Below are positions 7,484-14,901 of a stretch of 38,276 bases of DNA, one piece after another (within the stretch, counting starts at the first letter, position 1; each line of letters opens with the position of its first letter). The stretch is from Aneurinibacillus tyrosinisolvens (GTDB lineage Bacteria > Bacillota > Bacilli > Aneurinibacillales > Aneurinibacillaceae). The position numbers and the translations under genes are program-made. The notes below the pieces were generated by a model. That model was not told where the DNA came from. It ran no database searches and saw nothing but the letters and a program-made list of their open reading frames with translations. The stretch is from NCBI RefSeq assembly GCF_001015055.1, contig NZ_BBWZ01000044.1:1-38276 (forward strand). Direction: 5' to 3'.

Positions 7484-8920
7484 TTAAGGTGTCCACCAGT
7501 TACCGGATACGGTAATCAGGGACAATAGACGAATGCTGTCATTATAGTAATTGCTGTCTCCACCTACAGCCGGGCTTCGTTCATCATAATTTGTGGCCAC
7601 TCGCATCCATAGGTTATTGAGCCATTCTTGATTTTCGTTTCCAACCATGGCGCTCACCATAAAGGGGGCAGTAAAACACATATCCACCCAATCGTTTACC
7701 GGGGTTCCATCAAGCTTGTACACGGCCATAATGCGTGCTGGGTCATCATTCGTTGACTTGCGTATCCAACTGTTGAGCTTGTCCATTTGTGTACGGCTTG
7801 TATTGTCTCCTGTCAGGACAATATCCGTACCTAATCTCCAAGGGTCCCGGCAGGCATTGAAAGTATGCCATCCGTCATTTTCAGATTCCATCCATACGTT
7901 CGATTTGCTCGAAACAACAGGTCCGAACTTTTTCAATTTCTCATCATACTGTACAAAGTCAGCGAGAAGCCCTGTATTTGGGCTGTAATCGTTGTACAGC
8001 TGGTTTATTATACCTTGTGTTGATTTAAGCACAGTAGACCATCTGGCATCACCTGTCGCTGCTTCATAGGCTCTAAAATGATTCAGCATCCAGTCGCTTG
8101 AACGAGAAGCTTCGCCAAACTTAGCGTCGCTTTCCGATTGCCAGTCACCCATTTTTAAGATATTCAGCTTGTCATGCACGATATCTTCCATAAGCGCGTT
8201 GATAATCTTCACAGCTTCTGCTTTGTAGTCATACTCTTTATTATTTCCCCACTGTTTGTCAGCCAGAAGCAGGGCATATGCAATATCCATATCTCCGTCC
8301 GTTGCCGAAGACATTTTCCCAGGCTGGTCATCAATCATCCTGCCTTGGTTATTTCGCACTTGTCGCCACGCCATAAAAGCAGGGTTTATATTGGATGGGT
8401 GTGCTTTGAAGTAACGAAACATACCATCAAAGTACTTTTTAGCATCAACATCATGCCCAGCCATATATGCCATGCTAATCATGCCATAGCCAAGCGCTTC
8501 AGAAACAGTATGATGATCTGGGCTGTAACTGATGTAATACTGGTCTAGATGGTCGCTAGGCTGTTTTAAATACTTCGCTTTCCATTGATCATACGCTTTT
8601 TTTACTGTCTTATCCATCACCGATTGGCTCACGTTTGTAGGCTTAATAATGCCAGAAGCATAACTCACATGTTGCGGAAAAGGTTTTGTTACTCCTTTAG
8701 CAGGTACGGGAATAGGTGCAGGTTCTGGAGTTGGGGTTACGATTGCATCTGGCGTTGTTGGTGTCGGCATTGGTGTAGGAACTAAAATGGGTGAAGTTGT
8801 TGTTTTGTTTCTTTTTTCTTGCATTTTCTTCATCTCATCCATGAATTTTTGTATATAACCAGCATACGTGACTGAAGGGATAAAGAGGAGTAAGAGTAAA
8901 CATAAAAATACTTTCTTCAC
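7484..8920 (-). CDS. secreted glycoside hydrolase family 8 (endoglucanase/chitosanase-type)
   Basis: 478 residues. A signal peptide (MKKVFLCLLLLLFIPSVTYA) is followed by a short charged helix and a Pro/Thr linker (residues 43-75), then the GH8 domain to the end. GH8 signatures: ASGIIKPTNVSQSVMDKTVKKAYDQW, TVSEALGYGM with the general acid Glu at about 141, and SSATDGDMDIAYALLLADKQWG with conserved Asp residues near 208-212. GH8 enzymes invert beta-1,4 bonds in chitosan, cellulose, lichenan or xylan; the exact substrate cannot be told. It starts at GTG with a weak AAAGG site. Finding it between the lysis genes and the integrase marks it as prophage cargo; it could help break extracellular polysaccharide, which is inference. 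Confidence 0.85.
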   Translation of the reverse strand: MKKVFLCLLLLLFIPSVTYAGYIQKFMDEMKKMQEKRNKTTTSPILVPTPMPTPTTPDAIVTPTPEPAPIPVPAKGVTKPFPQHVSYASGIIKPTNVSQSVMDKTVKKAYDQWKAKYLKQPSDHLDQYYISYSPDHHTVSEALGYGMISMAYMAGHDVDAKKYFDGMFRYFKAHPSNINPAFMAWRQVRNNQGRMIDDQPGKMSSATDGDMDIAYALLLADKQWGNNKEYDYKAEAVKIINALMEDIVHDKLNILKMGDWQSESDAKFGEASRSSDWMLNHFRAYEAATGDARWSTVLKSTQGIINQLYNDYSPNTGLLADFVQYDEKLKKFGPVVSSKSNVWMESENDGWHTFNACRDPWRLGTDIVLTGDNTSRTQMDKLNSWIRKSTNDDPARIMAVYKLDGTPVNDWVDMCFTAPFMVSAMVGNENQEWLNNLWMRVATNYDERSPAVGGDSNYYNDSIRLLSLITVSGNWWTP

Positions 8921-9021
8921 AGTTTATTCAGCCTTTCTTTGATTACTGTCTTTAATATCGGGATAACTCCCAGTGAGTATTAATTCGACAAAAGAAAAGG
9001 AGTTGCTTATATGATTCCTAA

Positions 9022-9045
9022 ATAAAAACGCCTCATTGGGCGCTT
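9022..9045 (-). terminator. second minus-strand terminator-like hairpin
   Basis: On the minus strand GCGCC caatga GGCGTTTTTATTT. No intact gene lies between it and the terminator at 9164; it may belong to deleted phage sequence. The gap 8921-9230 otherwise contains only these hairpins and no convincing gene. Confidence 0.5.
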
Positions 9046-9163
9046 ATAAACCTTATTATCAGTTTAAACAGGTTTACACTCCATTACTATTAGACGGAAG
9101 AAGATTAAGGCAGTTTATCCAACCGTCTTTTATTATATCTTCGTTCCTCCCCCCAGAAAAATA

Positions 9164-9193
9164 AAAGAAGCACCTAGAAGCTGCTCCTTTTTT
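9164..9193 (-). terminator. intrinsic terminator of the TIM-barrel gene
   Basis: On the minus strand AGGAGCAgC ttcta GgTGCTTCTTTT, with one mismatch and T-rich sequence after it. It lies about 40 nt past the stop codon. The other strand also ends in T6, so it could work both ways. Confidence 0.6.
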
Positions 9194-9230
9194 GTTACTA
9201 AACTGTAGATTCTTTTCGCTAAGAAAGGGT

Positions 9231-10031
9231 CTATACGATACTTAGTTTACTTTCAATTTCTTTAAAATAATTTACGCTCTGAATCATTGGGGTACAATCA
9301 CTATAATTCGAGGATTTTAAATCAATCTCGAAAATAAAATCACTGTCCTTAACATATGGTTTTACCATTTCCCAATTAATTTTACCTTTACCTAACGGCA
9401 AAGAATCATGAATCATTCCCATGCTATCTACAATATGGAAATAATTTGCGAAGCAATGAAATTTATCTAGGTGTTCTTTTAACTTGTTGTTATCACCCTT
9501 CAAGCTAATAAAAGAATGACTAATATCAATATTTAAAGGTAAATTCAGTGGTTCTACGATTTCAGATAACAAGTAGGGGTTTTCTGATGAAAAAATACCA
9601 TGTATAGTATTTTCCCAGAGAAAAGAATCACCACATATGCTTAAAATTTTTTCAATTTTTTTCCTTGTTTTCATTCTTTTTTGTGAATCGTGATAATCAG
9701 TACTTTCGGATAATGCATAATGACAATGAACTACACATTTTATTTTCTCTTGTTTACAAATTGAACTTAAAATCTCGCAAGACCAATCGTAATGCTCACG
9801 CATATTTTGATCTGAGCTAATAATATCCAAATATCGTCCTTGATAAGTCATGGGATGATGTAAATAGACTCGGATGCCTTTAGATTTTAAAAGGCGTATT
9901 TGTTCAATTAATAAGTCAGTTTCATATAAATTCTTTTCAATTAAATGAAACTCAATAATCTCAGGATTGTATTGAAGCCTATCTTCAATCTGAGTTAGAT
10001 TGAGAGCAGTCTTTAAACGAATATAATCCAC
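9231..10031 (-). CDS. TIM-barrel sugar phosphate isomerase/epimerase-like protein (AP endonuclease 2 superfamily)
   Basis: 266 residues. The pattern is that of xylose isomerase-like TIM barrels: VVHCHYALSE (metal-ligand His region), LWENTIHG with a conserved Glu, LNIDISHSF (Asp/His), NYFHIVDSMGMIHDSLPLGKGKINWE and FIFEIDL with a late Glu. Such proteins use a divalent metal to isomerise sugars or related polyols, or cleave DNA at abasic sites; the specific role is unknown. It starts at GTG with an AAGGGG stretch 14 nt upstream. The coding sequence is clearly more AT-rich than the chromosomal genes around zur, which fits horizontal arrival. Placement beside the integrase stub and attR suggests a lysogenic-conversion (moron) gene. 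Confidence 0.7.
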   Translation of the reverse strand: MDYIRLKTALNLTQIEDRLQYNPEIIEFHLIEKNLYETDLLIEQIRLLKSKGIRVYLHHPMTYQGRYLDIISSDQNMREHYDWSCEILSSICKQEKIKCVVHCHYALSESTDYHDSQKRMKTRKKIEKILSICGDSFLWENTIHGIFSSENPYLLSEIVEPLNLPLNIDISHSFISLKGDNNKLKEHLDKFHCFANYFHIVDSMGMIHDSLPLGKGKINWEMVKPYVKDSDFIFEIDLKSSNYSDCTPMIQSVNYFKEIESKLSIV

Positions 10032-10100
10032 TTTTCACTTAAACCCCTTCCCTTCCTTCTCCCTATACTTTATCAATTTCCCTCATTAAAATAACCATAA

Positions 10101-10292
10101 TATGATTTACGGCATACACACGCAACGATTATGCTGAAGCTTGGCGAACATCCTAAAATTGTTTCTGAACGCCTGGGCCACTCTAATATCCAAATGACGC
10201 TCAACTTATATAGCCATGTTACACCCGATATGCAGCAGGATGCTTCGAACCGTTTTGAAGAGACCATGAAAAGTGTCAAAAAGTCACTTTAG
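10101..10292 (+). pseudogene. tyrosine integrase, C-terminal fragment
   Basis: Only the last 63 residues of a phage integrase remain, and a stop codon precedes them in frame. Visible are YDLRHTHATIMLKLG (catalytic Arg and His in the RHTH box), the GHSN box in ERLGHSNIQMTL and the nucleophile Tyr in NLYSHV. The N-terminal arm- and core-binding domains are gone, so the fragment cannot integrate or excise DNA. It ends 63 bp before the right attachment repeat, the normal position of an integrase gene next to its own att site. Confidence 0.88.
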
Positions 10293-10322
10293 TGCGCTAA
10301 AGGTAGTCAAACCGTGTCAAAA
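10272..10322 (+). repeat. GTGTCAAA/GTAGTCAAA direct repeats (right arm-type sites)
   Basis: AGTGTCAAA (10272-10280), GTAGTCAAA (10303-10311) and GTGTCAAAA (10314-10322) lie between the end of the integrase frame and attR. They share GTCAAA with the repeats at the left end (4803-4830). Confidence 0.45.
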
Positions 10323-10351
10323 TCAGATTTTCTCGGTTTTTCTTTTCCCTT

Positions 10352-10383
10352 TAAAAAGAAAAACCCCTTATCATCAAGGGGTT
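10352..10383 (-). terminator. intrinsic terminator of the znuC-znuB-zur operon
   Basis: On the minus strand AACCCCTT gatgat AAGGGGTTTTTCTTTTT follows the zur stop codon directly. It lies inside the identical 41-bp core shared by attL and attR. Confidence 0.85.
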
Positions 10384-10435
10384 TCACACTCTCGCTTCCT
10401 CACATTCAGAACAGTACCCGTAAATTTCGAATTTA
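10356..10435. repeat. attR: right copy of 80-bp zur 3'-end direct repeat
   Basis: Matches 4588-4667 with three mismatches, all in the zur coding part. This copy is joined to the intact zur gene. Confidence 0.85.
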
Positions 10436-10806
10436 TGACCCGTAATCCTGAACTCGTCCGGTTGTCCAAACATCGCGTCCAGCGGGCAAGACTTAATGTG
10501 CCGGGTCTTCCCGCAGGAAAGGCAAATTAAATGGTGATGGTGGTCTTCCGTCGAACAGCGGAACCGGTATTTCCGCTCCCCGCCAAGCTCCGTCGTTTCT
10601 AAGATATTTAAATCCGTGAACAGCGTAAGATTACGGTATACTGTATCAAAGCTCAGTCCCGGATATTGCTCCTGCATATATTCAAGCATGTCACGGGCGG
10701 ACAAATAGCGCTTTTCCTTCGCGAAGACCCGTACCATCTCTTCTCTTTTCCCGGTGTATTTATACCCTTCCTCTTTTAACAGCTGCAATGCCTGTTCCAC
10801 AGTCAT
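10384..10806 (-). CDS. zur: zinc uptake regulator Zur (Fur family)
   Basis: 140 residues with a Fur-type winged helix (about 1-80, with YLSARDMLEYM and SFDTVYRNLTLF recognition region) and a metal-binding dimer domain. The structural zinc site is complete: CLSCG (Cys95, Cys98) and YCSEC (Cys132, Cys135). The HHHH run before LICLSCG supplies regulatory-site ligands. With zinc bound, Zur represses zinc import genes. The assignment to Zur rather than Fur or PerR rests on the neighbours: it follows znuC and znuB on the same strand with an 18-nt gap after znuB. Its 3' end serves as the attachment site of the prophage. Confidence 0.9.
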   Translation of the reverse strand: MTVEQALQLLKEEGYKYTGKREEMVRVFAKEKRYLSARDMLEYMQEQYPGLSFDTVYRNLTLFTDLNILETTELGGERKYRFRCSTEDHHHHLICLSCGKTRHIKSCPLDAMFGQPDEFRITGHKFEIYGYCSECEEARV

Positions 10807-10823
10807 TACGCATCACCGCCTTT

Positions 10824-11657
10824 TTAAAAATTACGCAATCTCTTGAATAGCAGAATAAGAACAAGAAGCAGCACGGCGACAAGGACAATCGTTCCTCCTG
10901 ATGCAAGGTCAAATGTATAGGCGACAATAAGCCCGCTCACAACCGATACCTCACCAAAAATAATCGCATACACAAACGTCTGCTTGAAGCTGTTCGCCAG
11001 TTGGAGAGCTGCCGCTACAGGGAGAGTAATGAGGGCGGAAACGAGCAGAATGCCGACAACCTGCATGGAGATGCTAATAACAATAGCTACCAGCACGCTG
11101 AATATAATATTAATCGTATTGCGCGGAACGCCGGAAATCCGGGCCCCCTCCTCATCGAACGAAAGGTACAACAGTTCTTTATAAAAAAACCAGATAACAA
11201 GTACGACAATGACGCTCGCAATAATAACACGCAGTAAATCTTCCTGCGTAACCGATAGTAGGCTTCCGAATAAATAACCAAATAAGTCAACATTAAAACC
11301 GTTAGCAAGGCTAATTAAGACAACGCCGAGTCCTATGCCTGCGGAAAGAATAATAGGGATGGCTAATTCCTGATAAAACCGGTATGCCTGGCGCAGCTTA
11401 TCCACCATAAAAGCCCCGGCAACGGAAAACAGCATGCCGGTATAAATCGGGCTAATCCCCTTAAATGCCGGAACATACTGGGCCAGCAGCAGGCCCGCCG
11501 CGACACCGGATAAGGTAATATGCGACAGCGCATCGGCGATGAGAGACATTCTTCTCACGATAAGAAAAACGCCGATTAAAGGGGCCACAAAGCCGATAAT
11601 CAGGCCGGAAAGCATGGCATGCTGCATGAATTTGTACGTAAATATCGCTTCTAACAT
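10824..11657 (-). CDS. znuB: zinc ABC transporter permease
   Basis: 277 residues from the ATG at 11657, chosen for its AGGAGGAG site; the longer frame to 11762 overlaps znuC and has no such site. It is an ABC-3 family permease with about eight membrane segments, including MLSGLIIGFVAPLIGVFLIVRRMSLIADALSHITLSGVA, the typical D-LSH---SG-A signature of zinc/manganese importers, and SMQVVGILLVSALITLPVAAAL. It would form the membrane channel for zinc with ZnuC. The gap to znuC is 13 nt, so the genes are co-translated. No ZnuA binding protein is present in the window. Confidence 0.9.
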   Translation of the reverse strand: MLEAIFTYKFMQHAMLSGLIIGFVAPLIGVFLIVRRMSLIADALSHITLSGVAAGLLLAQYVPAFKGISPIYTGMLFSVAGAFMVDKLRQAYRFYQELAIPIILSAGIGLGVVLISLANGFNVDLFGYLFGSLLSVTQEDLLRVIIASVIVVLVIWFFYKELLYLSFDEEGARISGVPRNTINIIFSVLVAIVISISMQVVGILLVSALITLPVAAALQLANSFKQTFVYAIIFGEVSVVSGLIVAYTFDLASGGTIVLVAVLLLVLILLFKRLRNF

Positions 11658-11670
11658 CGTCCGGCTCCTC

Positions 11671-12426
11671 CTAGTGGTCGTGATGCAGAACATGTACATC
11701 ATGTCCGTAAGACCGCAGTAAAATTTCCGGACGCATCCGTTCAAACTCTTCCGGATTCCCATGGAAATGAATCCGATGGTTCAGACAGGCAATTGTATTC
11801 ATTTTCGTGCTGACCGCCCCTAAATCGTGAGAAACAAGAATCATCGAGATTTGTTTTTCTTCATTAAGGTTTCTAAGCAGCTCATAGAATTGCGCTTCGG
11901 AATGAGCATCCACACCAACGGTAGGCTCATCCAGAATAAGAACGTCAGGATCGCTAACGAGAGATCTGGCAATAAATACACGCTGCTGCTGGCCGCCCGA
12001 CAGGCGCCCGATATTGCGGGAGGTAAACTCGCTCATCCCAACCGTCGCAATCGCCTCGTGTACCCGTTCTTTCTCCTTTTTGCCCGGACGGTGGAGCAAG
12101 CCGAGCCTTCCGGTTAGCCCCATGGTCACCACTTCTTCCACCGTAGCGGGAAAACCGCTGTTAAAACTGTTTGCCTTCTGCGAAACATAGCCGATTTTCG
12201 GCCAGTCATGAAATTTGCCGAGAGGCTGGCCGAACCATTCAATTTTCCCCTGCTGCAGCGGCAAAACACCAAGAATGACTTTAAGTAAAGTAGACTTGCC
12301 GGAGCCGTTCGGCCCGACAAGCCCCATCATTTCACCATGGTGCAGCTGAAACGAAATGTCCTCCAACACCTGGTTGGTGCCATAACGGTGTGAAACGTGC
12401 TGCACATCAAGAACAGTTGTATTCAT
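11671..12426 (-). CDS. znuC: zinc ABC transporter ATP-binding protein
   Basis: 251 residues. Walker A GPNGSGKST, signature LSGGQQQR, Walker B VLILDEP and the switch His in ILVSHDLG are all present, so it should hydrolyse ATP. The C-terminus is His-rich (YGHDVHVLHHDH), as in many zinc or manganese ABC ATPases. It heads the znuC-znuB-zur operon. Zinc is preferred over manganese because zur is in the same operon. Confidence 0.9.
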   Translation of the reverse strand: MNTTVLDVQHVSHRYGTNQVLEDISFQLHHGEMMGLVGPNGSGKSTLLKVILGVLPLQQGKIEWFGQPLGKFHDWPKIGYVSQKANSFNSGFPATVEEVVTMGLTGRLGLLHRPGKKEKERVHEAIATVGMSEFTSRNIGRLSGGQQQRVFIARSLVSDPDVLILDEPTVGVDAHSEAQFYELLRNLNEEKQISMILVSHDLGAVSTKMNTIACLNHRIHFHGNPEEFERMRPEILLRSYGHDVHVLHHDH

Positions 12427-12449
12427 TTTATAGTTAACACCCTTTTTAT

Positions 12450-12470
12450 AAATAAGATTGTTTACGATTT
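12450..12470. promoter_or_regulatory. putative Zur operator
   Basis: The minus strand reads AAATCGTAAacaatcttattt, with a full left half-site of the Bacillus Zur consensus (AAATCGTAAT-N-ATTACGATTT) and a weak right half. It lies 24 nt upstream of the znuC start. Another half-like ATTACGGTTT is at 12497-12506. Assigned by resemblance and position only. Confidence 0.4.
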
Positions 12471-12608
12471 ATCACTAGTCAAAGTATAAAGGAATGATTA
12501 CGGTTTGTAAACACAGGCAGCAGGTATGGTGTTTTTCCGTGAGCTTTTTCTTTTCTTTCTTATGCTATCATATATATTACAGAGTTATCCAAAAAGAGGA
12601 GGGACAGT

Positions 12609-13412
12609 ATGGACAAAGAAAAGCGAAGTGAAGGCGAGGAAACGACAAAGAATGCGGTACAATCCCAATTCTCCCGCAGTGCGGAAGCCTATGTAAGCAG
12701 TCCGATTCATGCGCAGGGAAAAGATTTACACAAGCTGGTCGAAATCGCTCACCCCACTGGTAATGAGCATGTCCTGGATATTGCAACAGGAGGCGGCCAT
12801 GTGGCAAATGCACTGGCGCCCCTGGTGCATCGTGTTACCGCCCTTGACTTAACCGAGGAAATGCTGCTGGCCGCACGCCGGTTCCTTGAAAAGAACGGCC
12901 GTACAAACGTTGATTTTGTAAAAGGAGATGCCGAAACGCTCCCCTTTCAAGATGGTGTATTTGACATTGTAACGTGCCGCATCGCGGCCCATCACTTCCC
13001 ACACGTTGCTTCCTTTATTAACGAAGCGTTCCGTGTCCTTAAACCGGGCGGCTCTTTCTTACTCGTCGACAATGTTGTCCCCGAAGAGGAGGCGTTTGAT
13101 GAATTTTATAATGAACTGGAGAAGCGGCGGGATTACAGCCACCACCGGGCGTGGAAAAAATCCGAGTGGGTGTCAATGACGGAGAGAGCCGGTTTCGAGA
13201 TTGGCGAGTGGCACCGCTTTACAAAAACGTTCAAATTTGACGAGTGGTGTGACCGCATGCACCTTTCCGATGAACAAAAGCAGGGGTTAACGTATTTTGT
13301 AATGAATGCACCGGAGAAAGTCAAACGAAAATTCCGAATCGAAATTCAAGGCCGGCAGGTTGATACTTTTCAGGGAGAATCGATCGTACTGAAAGCTGTG
13401 AAGCCGGCATAA
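12609..13412 (+). CDS. class I SAM-dependent methyltransferase (UbiE/MenG-like)
   Basis: 267 residues. The Rossmann methyltransferase motifs are intact: motif I LDIATGGGHVANAL, acidic motif II TALDLTEEML, motif III VKGDAETLPFQDGVFDIVTCRIAAHHF and the post-motif VLKPGGSFLLVDN. It transfers a methyl group from SAM to a small molecule; similarity is to the UbiE/Coq5 group, but the quinone-methyltransferase role is usually played by a shorter dedicated gene, so the substrate is left open. A GAGGAGGG site precedes the ATG. The gene is monocistronic and divergent from znuC. Confidence 0.8.
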   Translation: MDKEKRSEGEETTKNAVQSQFSRSAEAYVSSPIHAQGKDLHKLVEIAHPTGNEHVLDIATGGGHVANALAPLVHRVTALDLTEEMLLAARRFLEKNGRTNVDFVKGDAETLPFQDGVFDIVTCRIAAHHFPHVASFINEAFRVLKPGGSFLLVDNVVPEEEAFDEFYNELEKRRDYSHHRAWKKSEWVSMTERAGFEIGEWHRFTKTFKFDEWCDRMHLSDEQKQGLTYFVMNAPEKVKRKFRIEIQGRQVDTFQGESIVLKAVKPA

Positions 13413-13415
13413 AAC

Positions 13416-13446
13416 AAGGAAGGCGTGTGCTGCGCCTTCCTTTTCT
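13416..13446 (+). terminator. intrinsic terminator
   Basis: AAGGAAGGCG tgtgctg CGCCTTCCTT then TTCTCTTCT, directly after the methyltransferase stop. The remaining gap to 13684 holds AT-rich sequence with no gene, probably the promoter of the response regulator. Confidence 0.85.
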
Positions 13447-13684
13447 CTTCTTTACTTCTATTTTAGCAGCCAGATTCTACTCGCTGTAACTTTTTCGTAA
13501 TCATTTTTAACTTCCTCATAACCCTTTGCTTTTACAAAAAACCTACAATAAAAGGGAATACATATTTTTCTTATTTTTCCTGTTTTTTTCCGACTCCGTT
13601 ATCCTCTAAACGTTCTTCTCATAGTAATATGAAGGGAGAGCAAAGAAACGGCAGCAGTATAATGTGCAGAAGCAGGAGGCCCTT

Positions 13685-14410
13685 ATGTTAGAAAATCAGT
13701 CTACCAAGATTTTAATCGTTGAAGACGAGAGCTCCATTCGGGGGTTTATTACGATTAATTTAAAGCGGAATCATTTTGAAGTCATTGAAGCTGCTACCGG
13801 GGAAGACGGCCTGGAGAAAGTAAAAAGCGAAAAACCGGACCTTGTCGTACTCGACGTTATGCTTCCCGGCATGGACGGGTATGAGGTGTGCCGGAGATTG
13901 CGGGAGGAATTTCCTCATATCGCGGTCATTATGCTGACAGCCAGAGGACAGGATATGGATAAACTCATGGGGCTTGAGCTTGGCGCGGATGATTATATCG
14001 TAAAGCCGTTTAATCCTCTTGAGCTCGCCGCGCGAATTCGCGCCGTACTGAGGAGAATGAACGTGCCTGCCTCGAAAAGGGAGAAAACAAATGCTTTTCA
14101 AACCGGTCCCTTTCTCCTCGATATTTCCGCCCAGCGATTGCTTAAAAACGGAAGCGAAATTGAACTAACCCCCCGGGAATTCGATTTAATGAAAATGTTC
14201 ATGGAGAACGCCAACAGAGCATTGAACCGGGATGAAATATTAAATATGGCGTGGGGTGTGGATTTTATCGGTGATCCGAAAACGGTCGATGTCCACATCA
14301 GGCGCCTGCGGGAAAAGATAGAGAACTACCCTTCTAAGCCTGATTTTATTGAAACGGTATGGGGATTCGGGTACTGCTGGCGCGAGGGGCAGGCAAGTGT
14401 ACGGAATTAA
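13685..14410 (+). CDS. OmpR/PhoB-family response regulator
   Basis: 241 residues from the ATG at 13685, which has GCAGGAGG just upstream; the frame extends to 13664 without a better start. Receiver domain: acidic pair VEDE, phospho-acceptor Asp57 in VVLDVMLPGMDG, Thr in MLTARG and Lys in YIVKPF. The C-terminal winged helix has LTPREFDLMKMFMENANRAL, TVDVHIRRLREKI and VWGFGYCW. It binds DNA once phosphorylated by a sensor kinase. The cognate kinase gene overlaps its end but survives only as a 22-codon stub, so this regulator is an orphan here. Confidence 0.88.
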   Translation: MLENQSTKILIVEDESSIRGFITINLKRNHFEVIEAATGEDGLEKVKSEKPDLVVLDVMLPGMDGYEVCRRLREEFPHIAVIMLTARGQDMDKLMGLELGADDYIVKPFNPLELAARIRAVLRRMNVPASKREKTNAFQTGPFLLDISAQRLLKNGSEIELTPREFDLMKMFMENANRALNRDEILNMAWGVDFIGDPKTVDVHIRRLREKIENYPSKPDFIETVWGFGYCWREGQASVRN

Positions 14411-14548
14411 AACACGGCTCGTCGGGAGCTATCTTGTTGTTATTTTTATTACTGTCTTTCTCTGAGAATGGCAGGGAACGACATCGTCATTAACTCGATT
14501 GGCACCAGCCCCGCCCTTGCCCTGTCGAATGAAATCCCAATTATTTAG
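14397..14548 (+). pseudogene. sensor histidine kinase stub
   Basis: A GTG that overlaps the response regulator end opens MYGIKTRLVGSYLVVIFITVFL, the typical N-terminus and first membrane segment of a sensor kinase, then stops at 14463-14465. After it comes a short unrelated frame (MAGNDIVINSIGTSPALALS) to 14548. No HAMP, HisKA or ATPase domain is present. The kinase has been deleted; what the 26-codon remainder came from is unclear. Confidence 0.65.
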
Positions 14549-14565
14549 GAAGAGGAGGCGAGACT

Positions 14566-14901
14566 GTGGTAGATGACCGTTTGCTGTGCTGCGCCAGGCA
14601 GGGAAATCGCGACTGTCTCCGCAAGCTTCTAAAAGAAATCGAACAGCATGTATATACGACGGCGTTTTATGTGTTACAAAGCCAGCCCGACGCTGTTGCC
14701 GCTTCCCAGGAAGCGCTGCTTGAAATTTATAAAAGTGTCCATAAATACAGTGGAGAACACGGAGCTTTTGCTCTATGGGTGCAACGGATAACAGGAGGCA
14801 TTTGCCTCCATATCCTCTCGCGGCAGAGGGAACGTCACCCTTTACACGATATCCCGCCTTTTGAATCCATAGGCTCCCACCGCCATTACAATAATAAATA
14901 A
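14566..14901 (+). pseudogene. truncated ECF sigma factor-like protein (region 2 only)
   Basis: A GTG start with a GAGGAGG site gives 111 residues. Residues 5-90 follow sigma-70 region 2: LLCCARQGNRDCLRKLLKEI, HVYTTAFYVLQSQPDAVAAS, QEALLEIYKSVHKYSGEHGA, FALWVQRITGGICLHILSRQRER. Region 4, needed for -35 recognition, is missing. The last 20 residues read into the antisense of the convergent permease gene, so the natural end has been lost at a rearrangement near 14840. It may be inert, or a core-RNAP-binding fragment; I consider loss of function more likely. Confidence 0.6.

Larger units (their letters stand above)
4588..10435. mobile_element. decayed prophage integrated in the 3' end of zur
   Basis: The stretch between the two 80-bp zur-end repeats holds a tyrosine integrase C-terminus next to the right repeat, holin and GH25 endolysin genes, a transposase fragment and two cargo genes (GH8 enzyme, TIM-barrel isomerase-like). 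No capsid, tail, packaging or replication genes remain. GTGGTCA/GTCAAA direct repeats lie just inside both ends, as expected for integrase arm sites. zur is left intact because integration reproduces its 3' end. A small integrative element carrying lysis-type genes is an alternative description. Confidence 0.8.

Noticed and set aside
8996..9024. Tiny ORF ATG ATT CCT AAA TAA after an AAAAGGAG site, followed by a hairpin
   Set aside because: Four codons with no gene downstream on that strand; could be a leader peptide but nothing supports it.
11087..11308. Open frames inside znuB, the ABC ATPase and other membrane genes
   Set aside because: They are alternative-frame shadows without start signals or family motifs.
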